64,000 nucleotides of DNA from the NCBI RefSeq assembly GCF_001422365.1, contig NZ_LMMT01000018.1:1-64000 (forward strand). Reading direction: 5' to 3'. This DNA comes from Pseudorhodoferax sp. Leaf265. GTDB lineage: Bacteria; Pseudomonadota; Gammaproteobacteria; Burkholderiales; Burkholderiaceae_C. Made by a program: the position numbers and the translations under genes. Positions within the stretch are counted from its first letter, which is position 1. The number at the start of each line of letters is the position of its first letter. The notes under the pieces are model-generated. The model ran no database searches. It was not told the origin of the DNA and saw only the letters and a program-made list of their open reading frames with translations. Positions 51,909-60,464 of the stretch are shown here, in pieces.

Positions 51909-53210
51909 TCAGGCTGCCTGCAAGGTTGGCCGGCGCAGGCCCAGCAGCTCGCGCAGCGTGTCGCCCTCGTAGGCACGGCGGAACAAGCCGCGCTCCTGTA
52001 GCACCGGCACCACCAGGTCGACGAAGTCGTCGAAGCCTTCGTGGAAGTAGGGCGGCATCACGTTGAAGCCGTCGGCCGCGCCACCCTCGAACCACTGCTG
52101 CAAGGTGTCGGCGATGGTCTCGGGCGAGCCGCACAGCACCCAATGGCCGCGCGCGGCCGCCGTCAGGCTGTACAGGTCGCGCAGGCTCATCTGCTCGCGC
52201 CGCGCCTTGGACAGCAGCACGCGCGTGAACGCGTGGTAGGTGTCGGGCAGGGCGAGTTCGGGCACCGGGCCATCGAGGTCGTAGGTGGAGAAGTCGTGGC
52301 CGAAGCGCTCGGACAGCACCGCCAGCGCGCTGCCGCTGCCGATGTGCTCCTGCAGCGCGTTGAGCTTGTCGCGCGCCTCGCGGTCGGTGCGGCCCACGAC
52401 CGGCATCACGCCAGGCAGCACCGTCACCTCGCTGGCCGTGCGGCCGAAGCGCGGCAGGCGGTCCTTGAGCGATGCGTAGGCGGCGCGTGCCTCGTCGAAG
52501 TCCTGCACCACGGAGAACACCACGTCGGCCGTGCGCGCGGCCAGGTCCAGGCCAGGCGCGGACCCGCCGGCCTGCAGCACCACCGGGCGGCCCTGCGGCG
52601 TGCGGCCGATGTTGAGCGGACCCTGCACCTTGAAGAAGGTGCCGTCGTGGTTCAACGCGCGCAGCTTGGCCGGGTCGATGTACAGGCCGCTGGCGCGGTC
52701 GGCCACGAGCGCGTCGTCGTCCCAGCCATCCCACAGCCCCTTGACCACGTCGACGAACTCGCCGGCCATCTCGTAGCGGCGCGCATGATCGGGGTGGACC
52801 TTGCCGAAGTTGGCGGCGGTGCCCGCATGCGAGGTGGTGACGGCGTTCCAGGCCGCGCGGCCGCCGCTGATGTGGTCCAGCGAGGCGAACATGCGCGCCA
52901 CGGTGTACGGGTCGCTGTAGGTGGTGGAGACGGTTGCGCCCAGGCCGATGTGGCGCGTGGACATGGCCAGCGCCGACAGCATGGTCAGCGGCTCCAGCCG
53001 CAGCGTGTACGAGGGATGGGCCTTGGGGTCGGCGTACAGGTTGTCGCCCATGAAGATGAGGTCGAAGCAGCCGCGTTCCGCGGTCTGCCCGATCTTCTGG
53101 ATGGCTGCGAAGTCCTGGAAGCTGTCGACCGCGCCCGGCATGCGCCAGCCGGCGGTGTGGCTGCCCGTTCCCAGCAGGAACAGGCCGAGATGCATGTGTC
53201 GTCGTGTCAT
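51909..53210 (-). CDS. NtaA/SnaA/DszA-type FMN monooxygenase (LLM family)
   Basis: The 433-residue luciferase-like monooxygenase contains H-L-G-L-F-L-L-G-T-G, the G-R-A-A-W-N-A-V-T-T-S motif typical of the nitrilotriacetate/dibenzothiophene-sulfone group, and V-L-Q-A-G-G-S. It needs reduced FMN, which the flavin reductase encoded at 55763 can supply. It may cleave a C-N, C-S or ring bond with oxygen. It is the last gene of the minus-strand ABC operon and overlaps the permease stop. Confidence 0.9.
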   Translation of the reverse strand: MTRRHMHLGLFLLGTGSHTAGWRMPGAVDSFQDFAAIQKIGQTAERGCFDLIFMGDNLYADPKAHPSYTLRLEPLTMLSALAMSTRHIGLGATVSTTYSDPYTVARMFASLDHISGGRAAWNAVTTSHAGTAANFGKVHPDHARRYEMAGEFVDVVKGLWDGWDDDALVADRASGLYIDPAKLRALNHDGTFFKVQGPLNIGRTPQGRPVVLQAGGSAPGLDLAARTADVVFSVVQDFDEARAAYASLKDRLPRFGRTASEVTVLPGVMPVVGRTDREARDKLNALQEHIGSGSALAVLSERFGHDFSTYDLDGPVPELALPDTYHAFTRVLLSKARREQMSLRDLYSLTAAARGHWVLCGSPETIADTLQQWFEGGAADGFNVMPPYFHEGFDDFVDLVVPVLQERGLFRRAYEGDTLRELLGLRRPTLQAA

Positions 53211-53956
53211 TTCCAGAAAACCGTCCTGCGTTCGATGAAGCTCACGATGCCGAAGAAGAACAGGCTGGCGGCCGACGCCACGAAGACCGCGGCCCAGACC
53301 TGCACGAAGTCCACCTGCACCACGGCCTGGTAGATCAACAGGCCCAGGCCGGCCTGCGCGCCCAGCATCTCGGTGACCACGGCGATCAGCACGCTGCGCG
53401 CGGTGGCCACGCGCAGGCCGGCGAACATCAGCGGCAGCGCGGTGGGCAGCCGCAGCCGCCACAGGATGGCCAGGCGGCTGGCGCCGAAGCTGCGCATGAG
53501 GTCCACGCTGCGGCGGTCCACGCGGTCCAGGCCCGACAGCGTGGACAGGAACAGCGTGAACGCGATGGCCAGCGCCACCATGACGTACTTGGACGACATG
53601 CCCATGCCGAACCACAGCAGCACCAGCGGCGACCAGGCGATCACGGGCACGGAGTTGAAGGCCGTGGCGGCCGGCAGCACGAAACCACGCACGCGCGGCG
53701 CCATCGTGACCCAGATCGCGCCGCCGATGCCGATCAGCGCACCCAGCGCGTAGCCGACCAGGGCTTCGGTGACGGTGACGCCGGCGGCGCGCGTCAGCAC
53801 GGTGCGCATGTCCCAGATCGAACCGAAGATCTGGCTGATGGCCGGCAGCGTGTAGGCCGGCAACTGGAAGCCGCGCGCCACGCCTTCCCACAGTGCGACC
53901 AGAAGCACCGCGCCCAGGATGCCGCGCTGCGCGGCCAGGGGAATCATGGGCTTCAT
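53207..53956 (-). CDS. ABC transporter permease (SsuC/ThiX-like) 1
   Basis: The 249-residue inner-membrane permease has about six helices and the loop M-R-S-F-G-A-S-R-L-A-I-L-W-R that contacts the ATPase. It overlaps both the monooxygenase gene and the second permease gene by four bases. Confidence 0.9.
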   Translation of the reverse strand: MKPMIPLAAQRGILGAVLLVALWEGVARGFQLPAYTLPAISQIFGSIWDMRTVLTRAAGVTVTEALVGYALGALIGIGGAIWVTMAPRVRGFVLPAATAFNSVPVIAWSPLVLLWFGMGMSSKYVMVALAIAFTLFLSTLSGLDRVDRRSVDLMRSFGASRLAILWRLRLPTALPLMFAGLRVATARSVLIAVVTEMLGAQAGLGLLIYQAVVQVDFVQVWAAVFVASAASLFFFGIVSFIERRTVFWK

Positions 53957-54783
53957 TGCTCGGCCCCCCAGAACACCAGACGGCGCTCGATGAAGGCCAC
54001 CACGCCGTAGAACAGCGTGCCCAGCACGGCGCAGCACAGCAGCGCGGCCCACAGGCCCACCGCGTTCTCGTTGAACATGGCCTGCAGCAGCAGCACCCCG
54101 AGACCCGTGGTGTCGCCGAACCATTCGCCGACGATGGCGCCGACCAGGCTCAGCGAGGCGCCCAGGCGCAGCGCCACGAAGATCTGCGGCAGGGCGGTCG
54201 GGAACTGCAGCTGGCGCATGAGCTGGCCGCGCGTGGCGCCGAAGCTGCGCATCAGCGCCACCTGGCGCGGGTCGACCGAGCGCAGGCCGACCAGGGTATT
54301 GACCGTGACCGGGAAGAAGGTCACGTAGAACGCGATGATGGCCTTGGCCAGCATGGTGTTGCCGAACCAGAGCACGACCAGGGCACCGAAGGCGATGACC
54401 GGAATCGTCTGCGACACGATGAACAGCGGGAACACCATGTCGCGCAGCACCGGCGCACGGTAGAACAGGATGCCGATGCCGACGCCGAACACGGCGCCGG
54501 CCGAGAAGCCCATCAGCGCCTCGCTCAGCGTGCGCAAGAAGCCGCTCCAATACGCGTCGGGCGTGGCGGCGATGGCCTGCAGCACCAGGCTCAGGCGCGG
54601 CAGGTAGTGGGCCTGGATGGACAGCAGCACGACGGCTGCTTCCCAGACGATGCCGACCGCGAGCACGGCCAGCGCCACACGCAGCACGCTGCGCAGGGCG
54701 CCGCCAGTGGCCAGGCGCGGCAGCGCCCTCGCGGCGCGTGCGACCGTCATGCCCGCGGGGGCGGAGAGGGGGGGACTGGACAT
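53953..54783 (-). CDS. ABC transporter permease (SsuC/ThiX-like) 2
   Basis: The 276-residue permease has the loop M-R-S-F-G-A-T-R-G-Q-L-M-R-Q-L-Q-F. Two different permeases suggest a heterodimeric pore, unlike SsuC, which is encoded once. The stretch before the first helix (about residues 1-35) is Ala-rich and may be partly non-coding if a later start is used. Confidence 0.9.
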   Translation of the reverse strand: MSSPPLSAPAGMTVARAARALPRLATGGALRSVLRVALAVLAVGIVWEAAVVLLSIQAHYLPRLSLVLQAIAATPDAYWSGFLRTLSEALMGFSAGAVFGVGIGILFYRAPVLRDMVFPLFIVSQTIPVIAFGALVVLWFGNTMLAKAIIAFYVTFFPVTVNTLVGLRSVDPRQVALMRSFGATRGQLMRQLQFPTALPQIFVALRLGASLSLVGAIVGEWFGDTTGLGVLLLQAMFNENAVGLWAALLCCAVLGTLFYGVVAFIERRLVFWGAEQ

Positions 54784-54790
54784 CGTGGGC

Positions 54791-55615
<825 letters not shown>

Positions 55616-55635
55616 TGCGCTGCTCCGAAGGTGTG

Positions 55636-55677
55636 ACGTGGCTTCATGCCCGGTGAAAAGCAACAGGCATGCCACGT
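55636..55677. promoter_or_regulatory. Inverted repeat between ATPase and flavin reductase genes
   Basis: ACGTGGCTTCATGCC faces GGCATGCCACGT; the arms match over 12 bases with a three-base bulge and a 15-base spacer. It lies in the 147-base divergent gap, where one regulator could control both sides. Confidence 0.45.
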
Positions 55678-55762
55678 GGACACCGAAATCCTGTTTCTCG
55701 AACACGCGCGCCGCAAATGGGTATGCAAATTGCTGGAATCTGGATATTTGCCAAGCCGAACC

Positions 55763-56302
55763 ATGCGCATGACCTCTGAAACCACCCTGCCGGCCTCGAC
55801 CGGCCCGGCACCCGTCAACGCCCAGGATTTCCGCGATGGCATGGCTCGCCTGGGTGGCGCCGTGCACCTGGTCACCAGCGATGGCTCCCGGGGCTGGGCC
55901 GGCTTTGCGGCCTCGGCCGTGTGCAGCGTGACCGACGATCCGCCGACGCTGCTGGTCTGCCTGCGGCGCGATTCATCGGCCCATGCCGCCGTCACCGGCA
56001 ACGGCGTGCTGTGCGTGAACACGCTGGAGGCCGACCACCAGGCCTTGTCGACGCTGTTCGGCGGCAAGACGCCGATGGACACGCGCCGTGCCGCGGCCGA
56101 CTGGTCGCGCCTGGCCACGGGTGCGCCGGTGCTGGCGGATGCGCGCGTGGCCTTCGATTGCCGCATCGCGCGCAGCGTGGGCATGGGCACGCACGACGTG
56201 CTGTTCTGCGAGGTGCTGGCCGTCGCGCACGGCGCCGCGGCGCACGGCGGCCTCTACTACACGGAGCGCCAGTACCGACAGCTGGCGCCGCTGCCTGCGT
56301 AG
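55763..56302 (+). CDS. Flavin reductase (FMN, DIM6/NTAB type)
   Basis: The 179-residue protein has the flavin reductase-like fold: [25 protein letters not shown], and the late G-G-L-Y-Y. It reduces FMN with NAD(P)H for the LLM monooxygenase encoded across the divergent promoter. ATG 55763 was chosen because an earlier in-frame ATG at 55646 lies inside the promoter repeat and encodes unrelated residues. Confidence 0.9.
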   Translation: MRMTSETTLPASTGPAPVNAQDFRDGMARLGGAVHLVTSDGSRGWAGFAASAVCSVTDDPPTLLVCLRRDSSAHAAVTGNGVLCVNTLEADHQALSTLFGGKTPMDTRRAAADWSRLATGAPVLADARVAFDCRIARSVGMGTHDVLFCEVLAVAHGAAAHGGLYYTERQYRQLAPLPA

Positions 56303-56355
56303 CGCCGAATCGGGGCACCGGCGCACACGCACAGGGCATGGTGCCCCGGTGTGGG

Positions 56356-56919
56356 TCAGGCGCCCAGCAGCGCCACCAGCCCCAGCACCAGGAAGATCAC
56401 GGCCGACACCAGGTGCACCGCGCGCACCGGTACGCGCCGCGTGAGCTTCTCGCCCAGCCAGACCGCGGGCGCGTTGGCCAGCATCATGCCCAGCGTGGTG
56501 CCGGCCACGACCCAGGCCAGCGCGGCCTCGTAACGCGCCGCCAGCATCACGGTGGCGATCTGCGTCTTGTCGCCGATCTCGGCCAGGAAAAACAATACCA
56601 CCGTGGTGCCGAACACGCCCAGGCGCGGCGCCTTGTCGCCAGCGTCGTCGTCGATCTTGTCGGGAATCAGCATCCACACCGCCATGGCCAGGAAGGAGAC
56701 GCCCAACACGATGCGCAGCGTCGACGGGCTGACCACGGTCTGGATCCAGGCGCCGACGGCGCCAGCCGCCGCATGGTTGGCCAACGTGGCGATCAGGATG
56801 CCGGCCACGATGGGCCAGGGTTTGCGAAAGCGTGCAGCCAGCAGCAGGGCCAGCAACTGCGTCTTGTCGCCCATTTCGGCGAGCGCGACGATTCCGGTGG
56901 AGATGAGAAAGGCTTCCAA
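56356..56919 (-). CDS. GDT1/TMEM165 (UPF0016) manganese exporter
   Basis: The 187-residue protein has six predicted helices in two repeats, each with the cation-binding E-x-G-D-K-T motif (A-E-M-G-D-K-T-Q and A-E-I-G-D-K-T-Q). Bacterial members such as MneA export Mn2+. I choose a TTG start at 56919 because it gives the family N-terminus L-E-A-F-L-I-S-T and has GGAG eight bases upstream; a frame from 56952 also starts at TTG. The manganese riboswitch in front supports the assignment. Confidence 0.9.
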   Translation of the reverse strand: MEAFLISTGIVALAEMGDKTQLLALLLAARFRKPWPIVAGILIATLANHAAAGAVGAWIQTVVSPSTLRIVLGVSFLAMAVWMLIPDKIDDDAGDKAPRLGVFGTTVVLFFLAEIGDKTQIATVMLAARYEAALAWVVAGTTLGMMLANAPAVWLGEKLTRRVPVRAVHLVSAVIFLVLGLVALLGA

Positions 56920-56982
56920 GAAACGAACTCCGGCCGGGATGCGACGTACCAATGACTGCAGACAGCCTTCCCGGCACGAGAA

Positions 56983-57150
56983 GCTGCGCAGTCAAAGGTC
57001 TCGCTTGAACCCCGGTACGGCCTTGCCCATTGCAGGCTGCCGCCGGTGGTCCGTTTGCGCCATGTCGGCGGCATCCGAAGACACCACACGAACAAGTCTG
57101 TTGACGCAAACCCCTCTCGCATGGAGCGAAGGTTGGCTACTCCCCCAAGA
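56983..57150 (-). promoter_or_regulatory. yybP-ykoY manganese riboswitch
   Basis: On the minus strand, GGGGGAGTAGCC begins the element at about 57149. GTCAACAGAC lies at about 57105, and ACCTTTGACTGCGCA at 56999-56985. This is the conserved order of the Mn2+-sensing yybP-ykoY RNA, in which two helical legs are docked by Mn2+. It stands in front of a GDT1-type manganese exporter, its usual client. Translation or transcription should be switched on at high Mn2+. Confidence 0.82.
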
Positions 57151-57158
57151 CGGGCGCG

Positions 57159-57164
57159 ATTGTA
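57159..57164 (-). promoter_or_regulatory. -10 element upstream of the Mn riboswitch
   Basis: TACAAT on the minus strand lies about nine bases before the start of the riboswitch. A GCGGG-TTCT-CCCGC hairpin sits directly upstream. The -35 is weak. Confidence 0.45.
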
Positions 57165-57216
57165 GTGCGGGAGAACCCGCGTTCTTGTTTCAGTATTCGC
57201 GTTTATCCCTACTTCG

Positions 57217-57239
57217 ACTTGTTCGCAAACCGAACAAGT
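57217..57239. promoter_or_regulatory. 9-bp inverted repeat upstream of first RRM gene
   Basis: ACTTGTTCG-CAAAC-CGAACAAGT is perfect. CATAAT at 57245-57250 may be the -10 box of the RRM gene, which puts the repeat over the -35 area. It is a possible operator. Confidence 0.4.
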
Positions 57240-57363
57240 CCTCGCATAATCAAAAGTTCTTGCGCATTTTGCGGCGCACGAGCTTGCGGTGTTCGGTCGG
57301 TTCGGCTTGCGGGCGGCTCCCCCATCGCTTCCATTTCGAGAACTGATTTCCAAGGAGTCCTGC

Positions 57364-57663
57364 GTGGGCAACAGACTGTATGTGGGCAACCTGCCCTATT
57401 CCTTCCGCGACGACGACATGCACCAGGCCTTCAGCGCCTATGGCAGCATTGCCAGCGCCAAGGTGATGATGGAACGCGACACCGGTCGCTCCAAGGGCTT
57501 CGGCTTTGTCGAGATGTCCAGCGCGGCGGAGGCCCAGGCCGCCATCGAAGGCCTGCATGGGCAAAGCATCGGTGGCCGCGCGCTGGTGGTCAACGAAGCC
57601 CGCCCGCTGGAGCCGCGTCCCCCGCGCAGCGGTGGCTTTGGTGGCGAACGCAGCCGCTACTGA
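57364..57663 (+). CDS. RRM RNA-binding protein, short paralogue
   Basis: The 99-residue protein is one RNA recognition motif: RNP2 is L-Y-V-G-N-L-P-Y near residue 5 and RNP1 is K-G-F-G-F-V-E-M near 43, followed by a short tail with G-G-F-G-G-E-R. It binds single-stranded RNA; bacterial relatives are often cold-induced. It starts at GTG 57364, judged by AGGAG upstream and by alignment to the ATG of its paralogue. It arose by tandem duplication with the next gene. Confidence 0.88.
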   Translation: MGNRLYVGNLPYSFRDDDMHQAFSAYGSIASAKVMMERDTGRSKGFGFVEMSSAAEAQAAIEGLHGQSIGGRALVVNEARPLEPRPPRSGGFGGERSRY

Positions 57664-57749
57664 AACCGTTTCGGGGTTCTCACCACGGATTGGCACTTTC
57701 CACGTTGAAAATTTTCACGTGATTTGTGTTTCTTTCCGATCCGACCGCA

Positions 57750-57755
57750 TATGAT
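57750..57755 (+). promoter_or_regulatory. Candidate -10 of second RRM gene
   Basis: TATGAT lies about 125 bases before the start codon and would give a leader of roughly 118 bases, like those of cold-shock genes. The 57664-57879 gap holds no gene. Confidence 0.4.
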
Positions 57756-57835
57756 GTTAGAGCGTGGGCCTTGCGCTCATGCGGCTTGCGGTGTCGGCCA
57801 GTTTCGCGTCCTTGAGTTCTGCAGATTGCGTTTTC

Positions 57836-57875
57836 GGGACTCCATCGCTTTTTCTTTGTGTTTTTGAGGAGTCCC
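57836..57875 (+). promoter_or_regulatory. Hairpin that can mask the Shine-Dalgarno of the second RRM gene
   Basis: GGGACTCC (57836-57843) is the exact complement of GGAGTCCC (57868-57875), which contains the GGAG of the ribosome binding site; the 24-base loop is T-rich. The ATG is at 57880. The first paralogue has only a degenerate version. Temperature- or protein-dependent opening is a plausible use. Confidence 0.6.
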
Positions 57876-57879
57876 TTCA

Positions 57880-58416
57880 ATGGGCAACAAACTGTACGTC
57901 GGCAACCTGCCGTATTCGGTTCGCGACAGCGATCTGGAGCAATCCTTCAGCCAATTCGGCACCGTGACCAGCGCCAAGGTCATGATGGAACGCGACACCG
58001 GCCGCTCCAAGGGTTTCGGCTTCGTCGAGATGGGTTCCGACGCAGAAGCGCAGGCAGCCATCAATGGCATGAACGGCCAATCGCTGGGCGGCCGCAGCTG
58101 CGTTGTCAACGAGGCACGCCCCATGGAAGCCCGTCCTCCCCGTAGCGGTGGCTATGGCGGCGGTGGTGGCGGCGGCTACGGCGGCGGCGGTGGTGGCGGC
58201 TACGGCGGTGGTGGTGGCGGCGGTTACGGCGGCGGCGGCGGTGGTCGCAGCGGTGGCGGCGGCTACGGCGGTGGCGGTGGCCGCGGTGGCGACAGCTACG
58301 GTGGTGGCGGCGGTGGTCGCAGCGGCGGCGGTGGTGGCGACGGCGGTTTCCGCAGCCCCTACGGCTCGGGTCCGCGCGGCGGCGGCGGTGGCCGCGGCGG
58401 CAACAACAGCTACTGA
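57880..58416 (+). CDS. RRM RNA-binding protein with long glycine-rich tail
   Basis: The 178-residue protein has an N-terminal RRM (RNP2 L-Y-V-G-N-L-P-Y, RNP1 K-G-F-G-F-V-E-M) almost identical to its upstream paralogue, then about 90 residues of G-G-Y-G-G-G-G repeats with scattered R and S, ending N-N-S-Y. This architecture matches glycine-rich, cold-induced RNA chaperones and could support phase separation. The repeat length may vary between strains. A terminator follows. Confidence 0.92.
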   Translation: MGNKLYVGNLPYSVRDSDLEQSFSQFGTVTSAKVMMERDTGRSKGFGFVEMGSDAEAQAAINGMNGQSLGGRSCVVNEARPMEARPPRSGGYGGGGGGGYGGGGGGGYGGGGGGGYGGGGGGRSGGGGYGGGGGRGGDSYGGGGGGRSGGGGGDGGFRSPYGSGPRGGGGGRGGNNSY

Positions 58417-58439
58417 TCGCTCACAGCGCATCCAGAAAG

Positions 58440-58462
58440 AGGCTCCTTCGGGAGCCTTTTTG
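58440..58462 (+). terminator. Intrinsic terminator after the RRM gene
   Basis: AGGCTCC-TTCG-GGAGCCT is followed by TTTT. It lies about 25 bases past the stop and separates this transcript from the convergent SDR gene. Confidence 0.9.
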
Positions 58463-58484
58463 CTGCGCGGCGCCTGCTGGCGGA

Positions 58485-59267
58485 TCAACCGTCCGCGTGC
58501 TCGCGGGGCTTGCGGGCGCGGCCGACCAGCAGCCGGTCGAACCACGCGTTGGGCAGGGCGCGCATGAGCTTGGCGACGACACCCATCTGCCAGGGGATCA
58601 CGCGGTAACTGGCGCCGGCCGCGATGGCCGCGTGCGCCTTGTCGGCAAAGCGCTCGGCCGTCATCAGGAAGGGCATGCCGTAGCGGTTGCGGCGCGTCAG
58701 CGGTGTGTCGATGTAGCCAGGCGTGATGGTCACGACCTTCACGCCGAAGGGGCGCAGTTCACCGCGCAGGCTTTCGCAATAGGAAATGACGCCGGCCTTG
58801 CTCGCGCAGTAGCCGCCATGGCCCGGGAGGCCCCGGATACCGGCCACGCTGGCAATGCCCACCAGGGTGCCGCTGCGGCGCGCGCGCATGGGCTGAATGA
58901 AGGGGTGGAAGGTGGCGGCCATGCCCAGGTTGTTGACGGCCAGGATGCGCGCGAACACCGCCAGGTCTTCACGTTCGGCGGTGTCCACGCCGATGCTGAT
59001 GCCGGCATTGGCGATCACCACGTCGGGCAGGCCCTGGCGCCCCAGGCACGACCGGGCCGCCGCAATGATGCTGTCGGGTTCGGCCACGTCCGCGCCGTAG
59101 ACCACGACCCGCTCCGGATCCAGACCTTGCGCAGCGCGCCAGCGCTCGATCTCGTCGGTGCGGCGCGCCACCAGCGCCAGGGTGTACCCGGCCTGGTGGT
59201 AGCGCAGGGCCAGCGCCTGCCCGATGCCGCTGGACGCGCCGGTGATGAAGGCCAGCGGTGCGGCCAT
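58485..59267 (-). CDS. Short-chain dehydrogenase/reductase
   Basis: The 260-residue classical SDR has G-A-S-S-G-I-G-Q at residues 10-17, A-N-A-G-I, and the intact active site Y-C-A-S-K with S-V-A-G upstream. It follows lptC with a gap of four bases, in the position where lptA is often found. Substrate is unknown; similar SDRs lie near envelope genes in related bacteria. Confidence 0.88.
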   Translation of the reverse strand: MAAPLAFITGASSGIGQALALRYHQAGYTLALVARRTDEIERWRAAQGLDPERVVVYGADVAEPDSIIAAARSCLGRQGLPDVVIANAGISIGVDTAEREDLAVFARILAVNNLGMAATFHPFIQPMRARRSGTLVGIASVAGIRGLPGHGGYCASKAGVISYCESLRGELRPFGVKVVTITPGYIDTPLTRRNRYGMPFLMTAERFADKAHAAIAAGASYRVIPWQMGVVAKLMRALPNAWFDRLLVGRARKPREHADG

Positions 59268-59271
59268 GGCG

Positions 59272-59892
59272 TCAGGGCGTGCGGCCCGTGACGGTGCCGC
59301 GCACGCGGCCGTCGAGCTGCAGCAGGCGGTCCAGGTTGTCGTAGTCCATGCGGTCTGCCGTGAAGCGGTCGCCGTTGCGCAGCAGTTCGACGGGCAGGTG
59401 CGAGCGCACGCGTTCCACGTTGGTGTAGGCATGCAGGAACTCGCTGCGCAACTCCAGGCGCGGCAGCATGCGGCCGTCGGCGCCTTTGGCAGGCTCGCGC
59501 ACCACCACGGCATCGCCGAACAACTGCACCTCCGAGCCATCGGCATTGGACAGCGCGCGCTTGGCCGTGGACACCGTCACATGGCCTTGCTCGTTCAGCG
59601 AACGGATGTGGGCCTTCTCGATCTCCAGCGTGTCGGTGTCCGGGTAGTGCCAGGCCTGCTCGCCACGGATATCGCTGCGCAGCCGGCCATTGGCGTCGAA
59701 GGTCTTGACCGAAAAATTGCGCATGAAGTAGTCGGGCTCGTGGTTCACGGGCCGGGCCACGGCGGGCTGCGCCAGCGTGGGCGCGTTGCGCACCAACCAG
59801 TAGGTGCCCAACGCCAACAGCACCATGAGCACCAGCGGCAGGTAGATCGACAGGCGCTCCCAGGCGTCGCGCAGCAAGGCGAACATCTTCAT
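59272..59892 (-). CDS. lptC: LPS export protein LptC
   Basis: The 206-residue bitopic inner-membrane protein has one N-terminal helix (about 15-35) and a periplasmic beta-jellyroll domain beginning near Y-F-M-R-N-F-S-V-K-T-F. It passes LPS from LptBFG to LptA. It overlaps kdsC by four bases. The lptA and lptB genes that often follow are not here. Confidence 0.9.
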   Translation of the reverse strand: MKMFALLRDAWERLSIYLPLVLMVLLALGTYWLVRNAPTLAQPAVARPVNHEPDYFMRNFSVKTFDANGRLRSDIRGEQAWHYPDTDTLEIEKAHIRSLNEQGHVTVSTAKRALSNADGSEVQLFGDAVVVREPAKGADGRMLPRLELRSEFLHAYTNVERVRSHLPVELLRNGDRFTADRMDYDNLDRLLQLDGRVRGTVTGRTP

Positions 59893-60464
59893 GCCTGGTA
59901 GGGCGCCAGCAGCTCGGCGTAGCGGCCGCGCGCCATCAGCAGCAGGTCGCAGAACTCGCGTGCCGCGCCCTGGCCGCCGGCCATGCGCGTCACGTAGTGG
60001 GCCGCCGCCAGCACCTCGGGGTGGGCGTGCGGCGGCGCGGCAGCCAGCGCGGCACGGTTGAGCATGGGCAGGTCCGGCCAGTCGTCGCCGATGGCGGCGG
60101 CGGCGCTCCAGTCCAGCCCCAGTTCGGCCAGGATGGCCTCGGCGGCGGGGCGCTTGTCTTCGGTGCCGAAGCGGGCATGCACCACGCCCAGCGCCTGGAG
60201 CCGCACGCGCAGCGCCGCGGAATCGCGCCCGGTCACCACGGCCGGCGTGATGCCCGCCGCCTGCAGCAGCTTGAGGCCCATGCCGTCCAGCGTGTGAAAG
60301 CGCTTGATGGTCTCGGCCGCGCCGCGCGCATCGCCGGACGGCAAGTCGGTGAAGTACAGGCTGCCGTCGGTCAGCACGCCGTCGACGTCGAAGAAGGCCA
60401 CGCGCACGTCCTGGCCGCGCAGCAGCAGCTCGGGCGGATGACTCAGCACCGGGGCGCGCGCCAT
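59889..60464 (-). CDS. kdsC: KDO-8-phosphate phosphatase
   Basis: The 191-residue HAD-family phosphatase has the nucleophile motif F-F-D-V-D-G-V-L-T-D, V-T-G-R-D-S in motif II, and G-D-D-W-P-D-L-P-M in motif IV. It removes phosphate from KDO-8-P for LPS core synthesis. It shares one base with kdsD and overlaps lptC. Confidence 0.93.
   Translation of the reverse strand: MARAPVLSHPPELLLRGQDVRVAFFDVDGVLTDGSLYFTDLPSGDARGAAETIKRFHTLDGMGLKLLQAAGITPAVVTGRDSAALRVRLQALGVVHARFGTEDKRPAAEAILAELGLDWSAAAAIGDDWPDLPMLNRAALAAAPPHAHPEVLAAAHYVTRMAGGQGAAREFCDLLLMARGRYAELLAPYQA

Noticed and set aside
58103-58567. Ala/Val-rich frame inside the glycine-rich RRM gene, and apparent tandem repeats suggestive of a CRISPR or satellite
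   Set aside because: The GGY/GGG codon repeats are the coding sequence of the protein tail. There are no spacers, no unit conservation beyond codon bias, and no cas genes.
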